Positions 35,254 through 43,707 of a DNA stretch of 64,000 bases are shown in pieces. The notes below the pieces were generated by a model, which worked only from the letters and a program-made list of their open reading frames with translations, was not told the origin of the DNA and ran no database searches. The DNA comes from Amycolatopsis alba DSM 44262 (GTDB lineage: Bacteria; Actinomycetota; Actinomycetes; Mycobacteriales; Pseudonocardiaceae), in contig NZ_KB913032.1 in assembly GCF_000384215.1 (NCBI RefSeq), positions 4,171,665 through 4,235,664 of the forward strand. The letters are read 5' to 3'. The position numbers and the translations under genes were made by a program. The stretch's first letter is position 1. Each line of letters opens with the position of its first letter.

Positions 35254-35256
35254 GGC

Positions 35257-35976
35257 ATGACTTCTCCAGTTCGTCTCGACGACCTCATCTCCCACATCAA
35301 GCAGCAGCATCCCGACGGCGACGTGCTCGGACAGCTGTCCGACGCGGTCTTCCTCGGCGAGCACCTCGGCGAAGTGGCCGATCACCTGATCGGCCACTTC
35401 GTCGACCAGGCGCGGCGCTCCGGCGCCTCCTGGACCGAAATCGGCAAGAACATGGGGGTGTCCAAACAGGCCGCCCAGAAACGCTTTGTCGAATCCAGCG
35501 GCTCTTCACTCGAAGACCTGGTGAAGGTGTTCAGCCGCTACACCGACCGCGCGCGGCATGTCGTCGTCGCTTCGCGGGACGCGGCCGTCGAGGCGAAGAG
35601 CCCGCAGATCGAGCCCGTGCACCTGATCCTCGGCCTGCTCGCCGAACCCGCCGCGCTCGCCGCCGGGGCGATCGTGGCGCAGAAGGTGACCCTTGACGCC
35701 GTCCGTGAGGCCGCTGTGGCGAAGCTGCCGGAACCCGCCGAAGACCCGGCGGAGGCGGCGAAGATGGCCTTCGGGGCGCAGGCCAAGAAGGCGCTGGAGC
35801 TGACGATGCGGGAGTCGCTGCGGCTCGGGCACAACTACATCGGCACCGAGCACATCCTGCTGGCCCTGTTCGAACTCGGCGACGATTTGCTCACCGAGCT
35901 CGGGCTCACGAAGGACGCGACCGAGGCGGTGATCCTGCGGGCGCTGGCGGAGATCGTCGCGGCGCGCGGGGAATGA
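35257..35976 (+). CDS. HTH - Clp N-domain regulator (ClpC2-like)
   Basis: 239 residues. The N-terminal 85 form a helix-turn-helix (GASWTEIGKNMGVSKQAAQKRF). The rest is a double Clp N-terminal repeat: FSRYTDRARHVVVASRDAA, VHLILGLLAE, then AKKALELTMRESLRLGHNY with IGTEHILLALF. There is no AAA+ ATPase. In mycobacteria the comparable ClpC2 has a Clp N-domain that binds ClpC1-targeting peptides such as cyclomarin and represses its own gene. This is my recollection of the family, not a search. The two palindromes in the promoter fit autorepression. It may sense unfolded protein or a Clp-directed antibiotic. Confidence 0.82.
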   Translation: MTSPVRLDDLISHIKQQHPDGDVLGQLSDAVFLGEHLGEVADHLIGHFVDQARRSGASWTEIGKNMGVSKQAAQKRFVESSGSSLEDLVKVFSRYTDRARHVVVASRDAAVEAKSPQIEPVHLILGLLAEPAALAAGAIVAQKVTLDAVREAAVAKLPEPAEDPAEAAKMAFGAQAKKALELTMRESLRLGHNYIGTEHILLALFELGDDLLTELGLTKDATEAVILRALAEIVAARGE

Positions 35977-36038
35977 CCAGGATCGCGCTCACTGTCCTGG
36001 TGTTCGTCGCCCTCGTCCTCCTTGCCGCCTGTACATGA
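35973..36038 (+). CDS. Possible lipobox-only micropeptide (21 aa)
   Basis: An ATGA overlap with the ClpC2-like stop starts a 21-codon frame, MTRIALTVLVFVALVLLAACT. It is a complete lipoprotein signal peptide with lipobox LAAC, and only one residue follows the cysteine. It may be a genuine tiny lipopeptide, or the remnant of a longer gene cut by the repeat element that starts at 36031. No ribosome site is clear, though coupling to the stop codon is possible. Confidence 0.35.
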   Translation: MTRIALTVLVFVALVLLAACT

Positions 36039-36085
36039 AGGCCTCCTTCCTTGCGCCTGGGTACATAAAGGGGGCCTTCATGTAC
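36031..36085. repeat. Inverted repeat element with TGAAGGCCTCCTT core
   Basis: Arms GTACATGAAGGCC (36031-36043) and GGCCTTCATGTAC (36073-36085) are perfect over 13 bp and flank a 29-base loop that itself repeats GTACAT. The core TGAAGGCCTCCTT is also the core of the 55-bp palindrome at 61050-61104. It lies between convergent genes, where it could terminate both. Confidence 0.75.
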
Positions 36086-36090
36086 CTCGG

Positions 36091-37530
36091 TCAGGCGGAG
36101 GACTCGGGACGGCCGTCGGCCGCCCAAGCGGTGTGGAACGAACCCTCGCGGTCGACCCGGCGGTACGTGTGGGCACCGAAGAAGTCCCGCTGTCCCTGTA
36201 CCAGCGCGGCGGGGAGCCGCTCCGCGCGCAGACCGTCGTAGTAGGCCAGCGCGGTCGAGAAGCCAGGGGTCGGGATGCCGAGCCGCACCGCCGTGGAGAT
36301 CACCGAACGCCAGGAGTCCTGGGCGTCCTCGACGGCCTTGCGGAAGCCGCCGGAGGTCAAGAGCGTCGGCAGGCCGGGCTCGTCGGCGTACGCGGCTGTG
36401 ATGTCGTTCAGGAACTTCGCGCGGATGATGCAGCCACCGCGCCAGATGGACGCGACCTTGCCGAGGTCGATGTCCCAGCCGTATTCGGCACCGCCCGCCT
36501 GGATCTGGTTGAAGCCCTGGGCGTACGCCACCACCTTCGACGCGTACAGCGCCTGCTCGACGTCGTCCGCGAAGGTGTCCAGAGCGGACCCCGTGAGCGG
36601 AGCGCGCGAAGGACCGCCGAGGCCGCGGGAGGCCTCACGCAGGTTCGACGAACCGGACAGCGAACGCGCGAAGACGGCCTCGGCGATCCCGCTGATCGGC
36701 ACGCCGAGGTCCAGTCCGATTTGGACGGTCCAGCGGCCGGTGCCCTTCTGCTCCGCCTGGTCCGCCACGATGTCGACGAACGGCTTGCCGGAAGCGGCGT
36801 CGGTGTGGGCCAGCACCTGCGAGGTGATCTCGATCAGGTACGAGTCCAGCCGTCCGGAGTTCCAGTTCTGGAAGATGCCGGCGATCTCGGCGGGGGAGTA
36901 GCCGCCCGCACCGCGCAGCAGGTCGAACGATTCGGCGATCAGCTGCATGTCGGCGTACTCGATGCCGTTGTGCACCATCTTCACGAAATGCCCGGCGCCG
37001 TCCGCGCCCACGTGCGTGCAGCACGGTTCGCCGTCGACCTTCGCCGAGATGTCCTCGAACAGTGGCCCGAGCGACTGGTACGACTCCTTCGACCCACCCG
37101 GCATGATGCTCGGCCCGTGCAGCGCGCCCTCTTCGCCGCCGGACACACCGGTGCCGACGAAGTGGATGCCCTGCTCCCGCAGCGCGGCCTCGCGGCGACG
37201 GGTGTCCGCGAAATGCGCGTTGCCCGCGTCGACGATCACATCGCCCTTCTCCAGCAGCGGGGCGAACTCGTCGATCACGGCGTCCGTCGGCGCACCGGCC
37301 TTGACCATGATCACGACCTGGCGCGGCCGCTCCAGCGCGTCGACGAACGCCTGCGCCGAATACGCCGGGATGAAGTCGCCTTCGTCGCCGAACTGGTCGA
37401 CCAGTTCCTTCGTCCGCTGCTCGGAGCGGTTGTGCAGGGCCACCGTGTGCCCGTGCCTCGCCAGGTTCCTGGCCAGGTTGCGGCCCATGACCGCCAGGCC
37501 GGTGACCCCGATGCTCGCCTTCTTGCTCAT
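36091..37530 (-). CDS. gnd: 6-phosphogluconate dehydrogenase, decarboxylating, NADP type
   Basis: 479 residues, the long NADP form. The Rossmann motif is GVTGLAVMGRNLARNLARHG; the substrate signature is VGADGAGHFVKMVHNGIEY, with the catalytic Lys in HFVKM. It converts 6-phosphogluconate to ribulose 5-phosphate with CO2 and NADPH in the pentose phosphate pathway. ATG 37530 has AAGGG upstream. It is monocistronic, with a DnaA-box pair about 85 bases upstream. Confidence 0.97.
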   Translation of the reverse strand: MSKKASIGVTGLAVMGRNLARNLARHGHTVALHNRSEQRTKELVDQFGDEGDFIPAYSAQAFVDALERPRQVVIMVKAGAPTDAVIDEFAPLLEKGDVIVDAGNAHFADTRRREAALREQGIHFVGTGVSGGEEGALHGPSIMPGGSKESYQSLGPLFEDISAKVDGEPCCTHVGADGAGHFVKMVHNGIEYADMQLIAESFDLLRGAGGYSPAEIAGIFQNWNSGRLDSYLIEITSQVLAHTDAASGKPFVDIVADQAEQKGTGRWTVQIGLDLGVPISGIAEAVFARSLSGSSNLREASRGLGGPSRAPLTGSALDTFADDVEQALYASKVVAYAQGFNQIQAGGAEYGWDIDLGKVASIWRGGCIIRAKFLNDITAAYADEPGLPTLLTSGGFRKAVEDAQDSWRSVISTAVRLGIPTPGFSTALAYYDGLRAERLPAALVQGQRDFFGAHTYRRVDREGSFHTAWAADGRPESSA

Positions 37531-37614
37531 CCGCACCCTTCCGCTTCGATTCCCGTGCCGAGCCTATCCCCGTTGAGGGATACGGCGCCGGGGTGAGAAG
37601 GGATCAACCGGGAG

Positions 37615-37644
37615 TTGTCCACAACCTGGCCTGCCTGTGGACAA
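37615..37644. promoter_or_regulatory. Inverted pair of DnaA-box-like sequences
   Basis: TTGTCCACA (37615-37623) and TGTGGACAA (37636-37644) form a perfect inverted pair separated by 12 bases. They match the actinobacterial DnaA box. There is no dnaA or dnaN here, so this is not the origin; it may titrate DnaA or control transcription. Confidence 0.5.
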
Positions 37645-37744
37645 CTCGGCACGACCACCCCTGCCCGACAGGGGGTGCCAGTACGCTGGGTTCGGGGCCG
37701 TCCCCCAGGGATGGGTGGGGGGCTGGGTTCGGGACTGAGGGTTT

Positions 37745-38119
37745 TCAGCCGGGGTCGGCGAGCTGTTCCGGAGCGGCGTCGAGTGCGTCGAGCACCGCGT
37801 CGCCGTTCGCCCTTGCCCACTCGGTCAGCGAGCGGATCGGGTCGATCAGCGTCGCCCCGAGTGGCGTGAGCTCGTACTCGACGCGGGGCGGAGCCTCGGC
37901 GTAGGACTGGCGGCGGACGAGTCCGTGCGCTTCGAGCCGCCGGAGCGTCTGGGTGAGCACCTTGCGGGAGACGCCGCCGATCAGCGCGGCCAGTTCGCCA
38001 TGGCGCACCGGTCCCTTGCTCAGCCCGGCGAGCACGACCACCGTCCACTTGTCGGCGATCAGCTCGACCGCCAGCCGCGCCGGACAGTCGGCGAGGAAAA
38101 GCTCACCGGAACCGCTCAC
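37745..38119 (-). CDS. HxlR-family transcriptional regulator
   Basis: 124 residues. DCPARLAVELIADKWTVVVL and the winged helix VSRKVLTQTLRRLEAHGLVRR are the standard HxlR pattern. The typical CP-x-x-x-x-L motif is present (CPARLAVEL). These regulators sense electrophiles or redox state through a cysteine near the N-terminus; Cys12 is here. It is divergent from the quinone-oxidoreductase-type gene and starts with a leaderless GTG. It most likely controls that gene and itself. Confidence 0.92.
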   Translation of the reverse strand: MSGSGELFLADCPARLAVELIADKWTVVVLAGLSKGPVRHGELAALIGGVSRKVLTQTLRRLEAHGLVRRQSYAEAPPRVEYELTPLGATLIDPIRSLTEWARANGDAVLDALDAAPEQLADPG

Positions 38120-38126
38120 AGCGCCA

Positions 38127-38161
38127 AAGGTACCTGCCGGTTCCTATCGGATACCTAGCTT
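38127..38161. promoter_or_regulatory. Overlapping divergent leaderless promoters and candidate HxlR operator
   Basis: On the minus strand TACCTT (38132-38127) is seven bases before GTG 38119. On the plus strand TAGCTT (38156-38161) is six bases before ATG 38168. Between them, AGGTA (38128-38132) and TACCT (38152-38156) form an inverted repeat with 19 bases between, so one dimer could block both promoters. Confidence 0.45.
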
Positions 38162-38167
38162 GAAGTC

Positions 38168-39094
38168 ATGCGAATCATCACCCAGCAGACGCTCGGCGGC
38201 CCCGAGGTGCTCACCGTCGTGGACGCGCCCGAGCCCCGACCCCTGCCCACCGAAGTTCTCGTCCGCGTCAAGGCGATCGGGCTCAACCCGCTGGAAGCGC
38301 GCCTGCGTGCCGGTGAGTTCCCGTTGCTCGGACAGCCGCCGTTCGTTCTCGGCTGGGACGTCAGCGGCGTGGTCGAGGAGGCCAGGACGTGGCGGTTCAG
38401 GCCCGGCGACGAGGTGTTCGGGATGCCGCTGTTCCCGCGGGCGGCGAACGCGTACGCCGAGGTCGTGGCGGCCCCGGCGGTGCACCTGGTGCGCAAACCG
38501 GCGTCGCTCTCGCACGTCGAGGCGGCGGCGCTGCCGATCGCCGGGCTGACGGCGTGGCAGGGCCTCGTCGACCTCGGCGGCGTGACCGAGGGCGACCGCG
38601 TCCTGATCCACGGCGGCGGTGGCGGGGTCGGCCACGTCGCGATCCAAATCGCGAAGGCGCTCGGCGCGTACGTCATCACGACCGCAGGCGAGAGGAAACG
38701 GGAGTTCGTCGAGAAGCTCGGCGCCGACGAGGTGATCGACTACACGGCGGTCGACTTCGCCGAGGCGGTTCGCGACATCGACGTCGTACTCGACACGATC
38801 GGCGGCGACACCGCCGAGCGCTCGCTCGCGGTGCTCCGCCCTGGCGGTCACCTGGTGACGGCGGTCGCCGACGAGGACGCGGAGCTCGCCGCCAGTTACG
38901 AGGCGGCCGGTAAGCGCTTCAGCGGCATCGGGGTCGACCCCGACCCGGTCGCCCTGCGAGGTCTCGCCGACCTGGCCGAGCAGGGCAGGCTCCGCGTCCA
39001 AGTGCAGGAGACGTTCCCGTTCGAGCGCGTCGCCGACGCGCACCGGCTACTCGACGACGGCCACCTCCGGGGCAAGCTCGTCCTCACCGTCTGA
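38168..39094 (+). CDS. NADP-dependent oxidoreductase, quinone-reductase-like MDR
   Basis: 308 residues of the zinc-free MDR type. The GroES-like part has GLNPLEARLRAGEFP, and the Rossmann motif is GGGGGVGHVAIQIAKALGA. It probably reduces quinones or enones with NADPH. Divergence from an HxlR regulator is the common arrangement for electrophile-stress genes, which supports a detoxification role. Confidence 0.93.
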   Translation: MRIITQQTLGGPEVLTVVDAPEPRPLPTEVLVRVKAIGLNPLEARLRAGEFPLLGQPPFVLGWDVSGVVEEARTWRFRPGDEVFGMPLFPRAANAYAEVVAAPAVHLVRKPASLSHVEAAALPIAGLTAWQGLVDLGGVTEGDRVLIHGGGGGVGHVAIQIAKALGAYVITTAGERKREFVEKLGADEVIDYTAVDFAEAVRDIDVVLDTIGGDTAERSLAVLRPGGHLVTAVADEDAELAASYEAAGKRFSGIGVDPDPVALRGLADLAEQGRLRVQVQETFPFERVADAHRLLDDGHLRGKLVLTV

Positions 39095-39099
39095 GCGCG

Positions 39100-40008
39100 T
39101 CAGGAGAAGCAGCGGATCGGGGCGCCGTTGAAGGTGACCATGTCCGCCATCGCGGCCCCCAGATCGATCGGCGCGCCCCAGTCGAGACCGTCCAGTTCGG
39201 CGTAGGCCCGGTGCAGGTTCGCGGGCAGTCGTTCCTGTTCGGACAGTGCCTCGTAAGGCCCGAGATCCGCTTCGCGAGCGGCCTGGAGGGGCGTCAGGCC
39301 CGCGGCCTTCCCGTGCGCGGCGAGTTTCTGCAGGAAACCCAGGTAACCGTCGACGACGTCGATCGCCTCGGGCCCGCACACCGGGCCGTGGCCGGGCACG
39401 ATCGTCTCCGGGTCCAGCTCGCGGACCAGGTCCAGGGCCTTTCGCCAGCCGGCGGGCGAGCCCATCAGCGCGAACGGGCTGCCGCCGTTGAAGATCAGGT
39501 CGCCGACGAACAGCACCCGCCGCTCCGGCAGCCAGACCAGCACGTCGTTGGTGGTGTGCGCGGCGTGCCCTGGGTGGATCAGCTCCAGCCGGACTTCGCC
39601 CGCGTGCACGGTCAGCCGGTCGTCGAACACCACTTCGGGCGGCCGCAGCTCCAGATGGCCCCAGTCGCTCCCGGTGAACGAGTTCCCGTAGGTGTTGATC
39701 CCGGTCGCGACCATCGCCTCGCGGGTCTTCCGGTGCCCGACGATCGTCGCCCCGGCCGCCAGGTAGTTGCCGTTCGTGTGATCACCGTGGTGATGCGTGT
39801 TGACCACGGTGGTCACCGGCGCCCCGCCGGTCGCCGCCGCCGTCTCCAGCAGGGCACGCGTGCGCCGTTCGGTGGAGCAGGTGTCGATGACCACGGTGTG
39901 CTCGCCCGCGGCGACGAAGCCGCAGTTGTTGATCCACCACGAGCCGTCGGGTTGCACGTACCCGAACACGTCGTCGGAGACTTGCCGGGCGAAGGGGGAT
40001 TGGTCCAC
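39100..40008 (-). CDS. MBL-fold metallo-hydrolase
   Basis: 302 residues. The zinc motif is THHHGDHTNGNYLAAG (HxHxDH), with further ligands in HPGHAAHTTNDVLVW, FVGDLIFNG and VPGHGPVCG. It hydrolyses a thioester, lactone or similar bond; the exact substrate is unclear. The start is GTG at 40008, six bases after CATAGT and with no ribosome site, so it may be leaderless. A frame to 40443 is open but overlaps the upstream regulator and is not favoured. Confidence 0.9.
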   Translation of the reverse strand: MDQSPFARQVSDDVFGYVQPDGSWWINNCGFVAAGEHTVVIDTCSTERRTRALLETAAATGGAPVTTVVNTHHHGDHTNGNYLAAGATIVGHRKTREAMVATGINTYGNSFTGSDWGHLELRPPEVVFDDRLTVHAGEVRLELIHPGHAAHTTNDVLVWLPERRVLFVGDLIFNGGSPFALMGSPAGWRKALDLVRELDPETIVPGHGPVCGPEAIDVVDGYLGFLQKLAAHGKAAGLTPLQAAREADLGPYEALSEQERLPANLHRAYAELDGLDWGAPIDLGAAMADMVTFNGAPIRCFS

Positions 40009-40228
40009 CTGGTCACTATGCCCGCTGAACGTGCCCGAAATGTGACGAGATCGTTCCGCCACCAGGGTGACGTACCAGGTGACTGGTGTTTTCGGCCGTT
40101 TCCTGGAACGCTGCGCAATGTCATCATCGAACCCCGCAAGGTGAAGTACCCTGGGTGGGTTCGAGTATTCGCGCGCAGGACGGCGGGAAGCCGCGGTCCT
40201 GGCTATGTGGTCCGGGAGAGCAAGGCTG

Positions 40229-41086
40229 ATGGCCAGCACCGTCACCTCGCGCCGGAAGCAGCTCGGGAACGAGCTCCGGCATGCCCGCAACGCCGCGCGG
40301 ATGACACAGCAGCAGGTCGCCGAGGTTCTCGGTTGCACCCAGGGCAAGGTCAACAAGATCGAGTCCGGTGCCGTCGGGGTCAAGCTCGGGGATGTGCGAT
40401 CGATGCTGAACGCGTTCGGGATCAACGGCGACGAGGCCGACACGCTGATGAACCTGGCCCGCGCCGCGGCCGGGCAGCGCGGCCACTGGTCCGGCTACCG
40501 ATCAGTGGTGCCGCATTGGTTCCGCACCTTCACCGACCTCGAACCCGCGGCCGCGGAGATCCTCACCTGGCACGGCGAGCGCATCCCCGGCCCGTTGCAG
40601 TCCGAGCACTACATGCTCAAGCAGTTCACCGAAGCCGGCGCCACAGACGTCACTTCGCTGGTCCGCAACCGGCTGGACCGCAAGGCCGTCTTCGAGCAAC
40701 AGCAGCCGCCCTACTACCGGTTCATCATCAGCGAAGGCGCTCTGCGCCGCGCTCCCGGCGGTTCCGCCCCGGCCGTGATGCTGGACCAGGTCGAACATCT
40801 GCTGGCGCTGGACAAGCATCCGCGCGTGTATGTGCACGTGTTGCCGTTCGGCGCCCGGCTCGCCGCGGTGCCCAACGACTTCACCATCATGCGTTTTCCC
40901 GATCGCACCAGGGATTTCGTCTACATCGAGCATTCCGCGGGCGGGTTGTACCTCGACGACGTCAAGGACTTCAACATTTTCGTCGACTCCTGGGACCGGC
41001 TGCGCGGCGCCGCGCTGGAACGCCAGGAGACCCGGCAGTTCCTCAAGGAACTCGCCGAGCTGTACCGCAATCAGATGCAATCCTGA
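40229..41086 (+). CDS. XRE regulator with DUF5753 (Scr1/WhiJ type)
   Basis: 285 residues. The HTH is ARMTQQQVAEVLGCTQGKVNKIESG and is given here only in this short form; its core is QVAEVLGCTQGKV. The rest is the DUF5753 ligand-binding domain (RTFTDLEPAAAEILTWHGER, VEHLLALDKHPRVYVHVLPF). Scr1-type regulators usually pair with a DUF397 protein; one lies 2.6 kb downstream at 43708. It heads a co-directional group with two methyltransferase paralogues. The start at ATG 40229 has GGGAG upstream. Confidence 0.9.
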   Translation: MASTVTSRRKQLGNELRHARNAARMTQQQVAEVLGCTQGKVNKIESGAVGVKLGDVRSMLNAFGINGDEADTLMNLARAAAGQRGHWSGYRSVVPHWFRTFTDLEPAAAEILTWHGERIPGPLQSEHYMLKQFTEAGATDVTSLVRNRLDRKAVFEQQQPPYYRFIISEGALRRAPGGSAPAVMLDQVEHLLALDKHPRVYVHVLPFGARLAAVPNDFTIMRFPDRTRDFVYIEHSAGGLYLDDVKDFNIFVDSWDRLRGAALERQETRQFLKELAELYRNQMQS

Positions 41087-41114
41087 AGAACGACGGCGTC
41101 CCTTCGGTAGGGTC

Positions 41115-41936
41115 ATGGACGTGGACCCGCAGTTCCTGCCAGAGGGTGTCGATCTCGAGCGGCCCAACGCCGCGCGGATCTACGATTGGGCGCTCGGCGG
41201 AACCGCGAACTGGGCGGTGGACAGGGAATTCGGCGAGCAGCTGGTCAAGGCCTTCCCGCTCATCCGCTCCCTCGCCAGGGCCAACCGGGCCTTCCTCGGT
41301 CGCGCGGTGCGGCACTGCGTCGAGCACGGCGTCAACCAGTTCCTCGACCTCGGCTCCGGCGTGCCGACCGTCGGCAACGTCCACGAGATCGCCGGAGAGA
41401 TCGACGACGACAGCCGCTGCGTGTACGTCGACAACGAACCGGTCGCCGTCGCGCACGCCAGGATCCTGCTGGAGAGAGGCGGGGACCCCGCCCGGCATGC
41501 GGTGATCGGCGGCGACCTGCGCGACGCGGACGACATCTGGGAGCGCGCCTTCGACACCGGCGTGCTCGACCCGGCCAAACCGGTGGCCCTGCTCACCGTC
41601 GCGGTCCTGCATTTCGTGCCGGGCCCCGAACTCGCCGCCACCATCGCGCGGTACCGGAGGCTGCTGTCCGCGGGCTCGTTCTACGTTCTTTCCCACGTCA
41701 CGATGTCCGGCGTGGAAGGCGACGAGCTGGAGCAGATCAAACGTGTCGTGAAGCAGTACGAGCAGTCGAGCACACCGGCGTCCTTTCGCGACAAGGCGGA
41801 ACTCCTGGGTTTCTTCGGGGATTTCGACCTCGTGGCACCGGGTCTGGTCCCGGTCGGCGCGTGGCGGCTGGACGACCCCCGCTCACCTGCGCTTAACTGC
41901 GCCATCGGCGGGGTCGCCCGCAAACCCGGTTTCTGA
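41115..41936 (+). CDS. SAM-dependent methyltransferase, DUF574 type, copy 1
   Basis: 273 residues. GVDLERPNAARIYDWALGG is the family N-terminal signature; QFLDLGSGVPTVGNVHEIA contains the SAM-binding G-x-G loop, and VYVDNEPVAVAHARILL the acidic ligand of the ribose. The substrate is unknown; in actinomycetes these proteins often cluster with XRE/DUF397 genes. It follows the XRE gene by 28 bases and precedes its paralogue by 15. Confidence 0.9.
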   Translation: MDVDPQFLPEGVDLERPNAARIYDWALGGTANWAVDREFGEQLVKAFPLIRSLARANRAFLGRAVRHCVEHGVNQFLDLGSGVPTVGNVHEIAGEIDDDSRCVYVDNEPVAVAHARILLERGGDPARHAVIGGDLRDADDIWERAFDTGVLDPAKPVALLTVAVLHFVPGPELAATIARYRRLLSAGSFYVLSHVTMSGVEGDELEQIKRVVKQYEQSSTPASFRDKAELLGFFGDFDLVAPGLVPVGAWRLDDPRSPALNCAIGGVARKPGF

Positions 41937-41951
41937 CGAGGTGTGACGGCA

Positions 41952-42809
41952 ATGACGACGCAGCAGGACCCCAGAGACCCTGAAGCGCCCGAGGGCGTCG
42001 ATCTCGAACGACCCAACGTGGCCAGGGTGTACGACTGGTTCCTCGGCGGCTCCGCCAACTGGGCCATCGACCGCGAGTTCGGCTCGCAGGTGCTCAAGCA
42101 GTTCCCCGAGGTCAAGACGTTCGCCAGGGTCGGGCGCGACTTCCTCGCCCGCGGCGTGGGATATCTGGCCCGCCAGGGGATCACCCAGTTCCTCGACATC
42201 GGCTCCGGGGTGCCCACCGTCGGCAACGTCCACCAGATCGCGAGCGCCGTCAACCCGGACAGCCGGGTCGTCTACGTCGACATCGAGCCGGTCGCCGTCG
42301 CGCATTCGCAGTTGCTGCTGGAACGGGAAGGCCTGCTCGGGCGGCACGCGGTCCTGCAGGGTGACGTGCGGGATCCCGCCGACATCTGGAAGCGTGCCCT
42401 CGAAACCGGGGTGCTCGACCCCCGGCAGCCGATCGGGCTGTGCCTCGTCGGCCTGCTGTACTTCCTCGGCCCGGACGAACCCGTCCACGAGATCGTCCAG
42501 CGCTACCTCGACTTCTTGCCGCCGGGCTCGTATTTCCTGTCCTCGCATCTGACCGAGGACGGCGTCACCCGCAAGGAAGGCGACAACCGGGAGAACGTCC
42601 AGGAGCTCTACAAGAAGACCAGCGCGCCGTTCCATCTGCGGTCCCGCGCGGAGTTCACCGCGTTCTTCGACGGACTGGAGCTGGTGGAGCCGGGTATCGA
42701 CTGGATGGCCACCTGGCATCTCGACGAAGCGACTTCCCGCGCGAGCGACCGGTTCGCCGACGATCCGACGTTTACCGGCGGGCTCGGCGGCTTGGGCCGC
42801 AAGCCCTGA
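41952..42809 (+). CDS. SAM-dependent methyltransferase, DUF574 type, copy 2
   Basis: 285 residues, clearly a tandem paralogue of the previous gene: GVDLERPNVARVYDWFLGG and QFLDIGSGVPTVGNVHQIA correspond position for position. It has an extra tail region (DDPTFTGGLGG). ATG 41952 is preceded by GAGG at ten bases; a GTG at 41943 is too close to it. The pair may form a heterodimer or serve two substrates. Confidence 0.9.
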   Translation: MTTQQDPRDPEAPEGVDLERPNVARVYDWFLGGSANWAIDREFGSQVLKQFPEVKTFARVGRDFLARGVGYLARQGITQFLDIGSGVPTVGNVHQIASAVNPDSRVVYVDIEPVAVAHSQLLLEREGLLGRHAVLQGDVRDPADIWKRALETGVLDPRQPIGLCLVGLLYFLGPDEPVHEIVQRYLDFLPPGSYFLSSHLTEDGVTRKEGDNRENVQELYKKTSAPFHLRSRAEFTAFFDGLELVEPGIDWMATWHLDEATSRASDRFADDPTFTGGLGGLGRKP

Positions 42810-42813
42810 CTGC

Positions 42814-43080
42814 TCAGGCCCGGCCGGTCAGGTTCCCGATCAAGGGTGTCAGCTCGAAGTGACCTTCGAGCGGCCGTCCGGTCCTGATCAGGTCCCGGTT
42901 CATGCCGAGGCGGACGGGGAAATCGACTTCGGAGTTCCACGGTGGCTGCTTGCGCAACGGGGCCTGGATGAGGCTGAACCCGAACCGCTGACGCAGTTCG
43001 AGCCCGATGTTGCGGCGCTTCGCCGAGGCCTGGCGTTCGTCCTCACGGCGGAACAGCAACGTGGTGAGGCGGACGGCCAT
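42814..43080 (-). CDS. Small hypothetical basic protein (88 aa)
   Basis: It starts with MAVRLTTLLFRREDERQ and is rich in Arg and hydrophobic residues, ending LIGNLTGRA. ATG 43080 has a purine-rich site and sits five bases after the stop of the gene at 43086-43358, forming a two-gene unit. I do not recognise a family; a structural or nucleic-acid-binding role is possible from the charge. Confidence 0.5.
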   Translation of the reverse strand: MAVRLTTLLFRREDERQASAKRRNIGLELRQRFGFSLIQAPLRKQPPWNSEVDFPVRLGMNRDLIRTGRPLEGHFELTPLIGNLTGRA

Positions 43081-43085
43081 GACGG

Positions 43086-43358
43086 TCACGCCCCCCGGCT
43101 CGGCCGCGGCAACCGCGTCTGGTCGGCCGAACCGGCCAGACCGAGACAACGCTCACACGGCATCCCCGAACCGACGGGGATCCATTCCAGATGGTCGTAA
43201 GGCATCGCCGCGCCACAACGGGCATGCAGGAACTCGGGCTGTGAACCCCCGGAATGCAGGTCGAAAAGGTGCGCTGAGCGGCGGCTTTCGCCTGCCGTCC
43301 CGGCCATGAGCCTGCCGACGGCGAGTACCGTCGCAGGCATCGTGTCCTGAATGATCAC
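43086..43358 (-). CDS. Small cysteine-containing hypothetical protein (90 aa)
   Basis: GTG at 43358 is preceded by a strong GGGGGAGG site at six bases. The C-terminal part has LHARCGAAMPYDHLEW and GSGMPCERCLGLAG, a Cys-x-x-Cys pair plus a lone Cys, suggesting a small zinc-binding fold. Similar small proteins occur near XRE/DUF397 loci in actinomycetes. Function unknown. Confidence 0.55.
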   Translation of the reverse strand: MIIQDTMPATVLAVGRLMAGTAGESRRSAHLFDLHSGGSQPEFLHARCGAAMPYDHLEWIPVGSGMPCERCLGLAGSADQTRLPRPSRGA

Positions 43359-43707
43359 GCTGATCCTCCCCCACGAGGTCGGCGGTGGGTGGTCACGCGC
43401 CCAGGGCCGTGCCCCGCCGGTCACCTGCCGTCGATGACCTGCCGGAACGGCGAAACTCCCTGCTGAACAACCCCTCGATGACGCTGTCGCCGAGGTTCTC
43501 GCATACTGCGGGCGAATCACCAACAACCGAGCCCCGGCCGCTGCGATTAATCCTACTCCTGGAATAATCTTCATGTCGAGAGTGGGCAGAGTTGATCACC
43601 CACTTGGCCGTGCGGGATAGTCCCGTTGAGCCAGGGAGAAGCTGGGGCCGTGACGGTTCGCGCAGGTCGCGACCCGCACCCCCGACCGACGTTCGGAGGT
43701 ACGACCA
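43359..43707. other. Divergent intergenic region (about 350 bp)
   Basis: No gene is seen. The middle (43541-43580) is AT-rich for this genome, with GATTAATC and AATAATC, and probably holds promoters for the DUF397 gene to the right and the two-gene unit to the left. GGAGG at 43695 is the DUF397 ribosome site. Confidence 0.4.

Noticed and set aside
37615..37644. Chromosomal origin next to gnd
   Set aside because: Only two DnaA boxes and no dnaA, dnaN or recF; in actinomycetes a gnd-like gene can lie near oriC but that context is missing.
39211..41505. 764-codon open frame over the MBL, XRE and methyltransferase genes
   Set aside because: Antisense to the MBL gene and out of frame with the others; low-complexity Arg/His/Gly translation.
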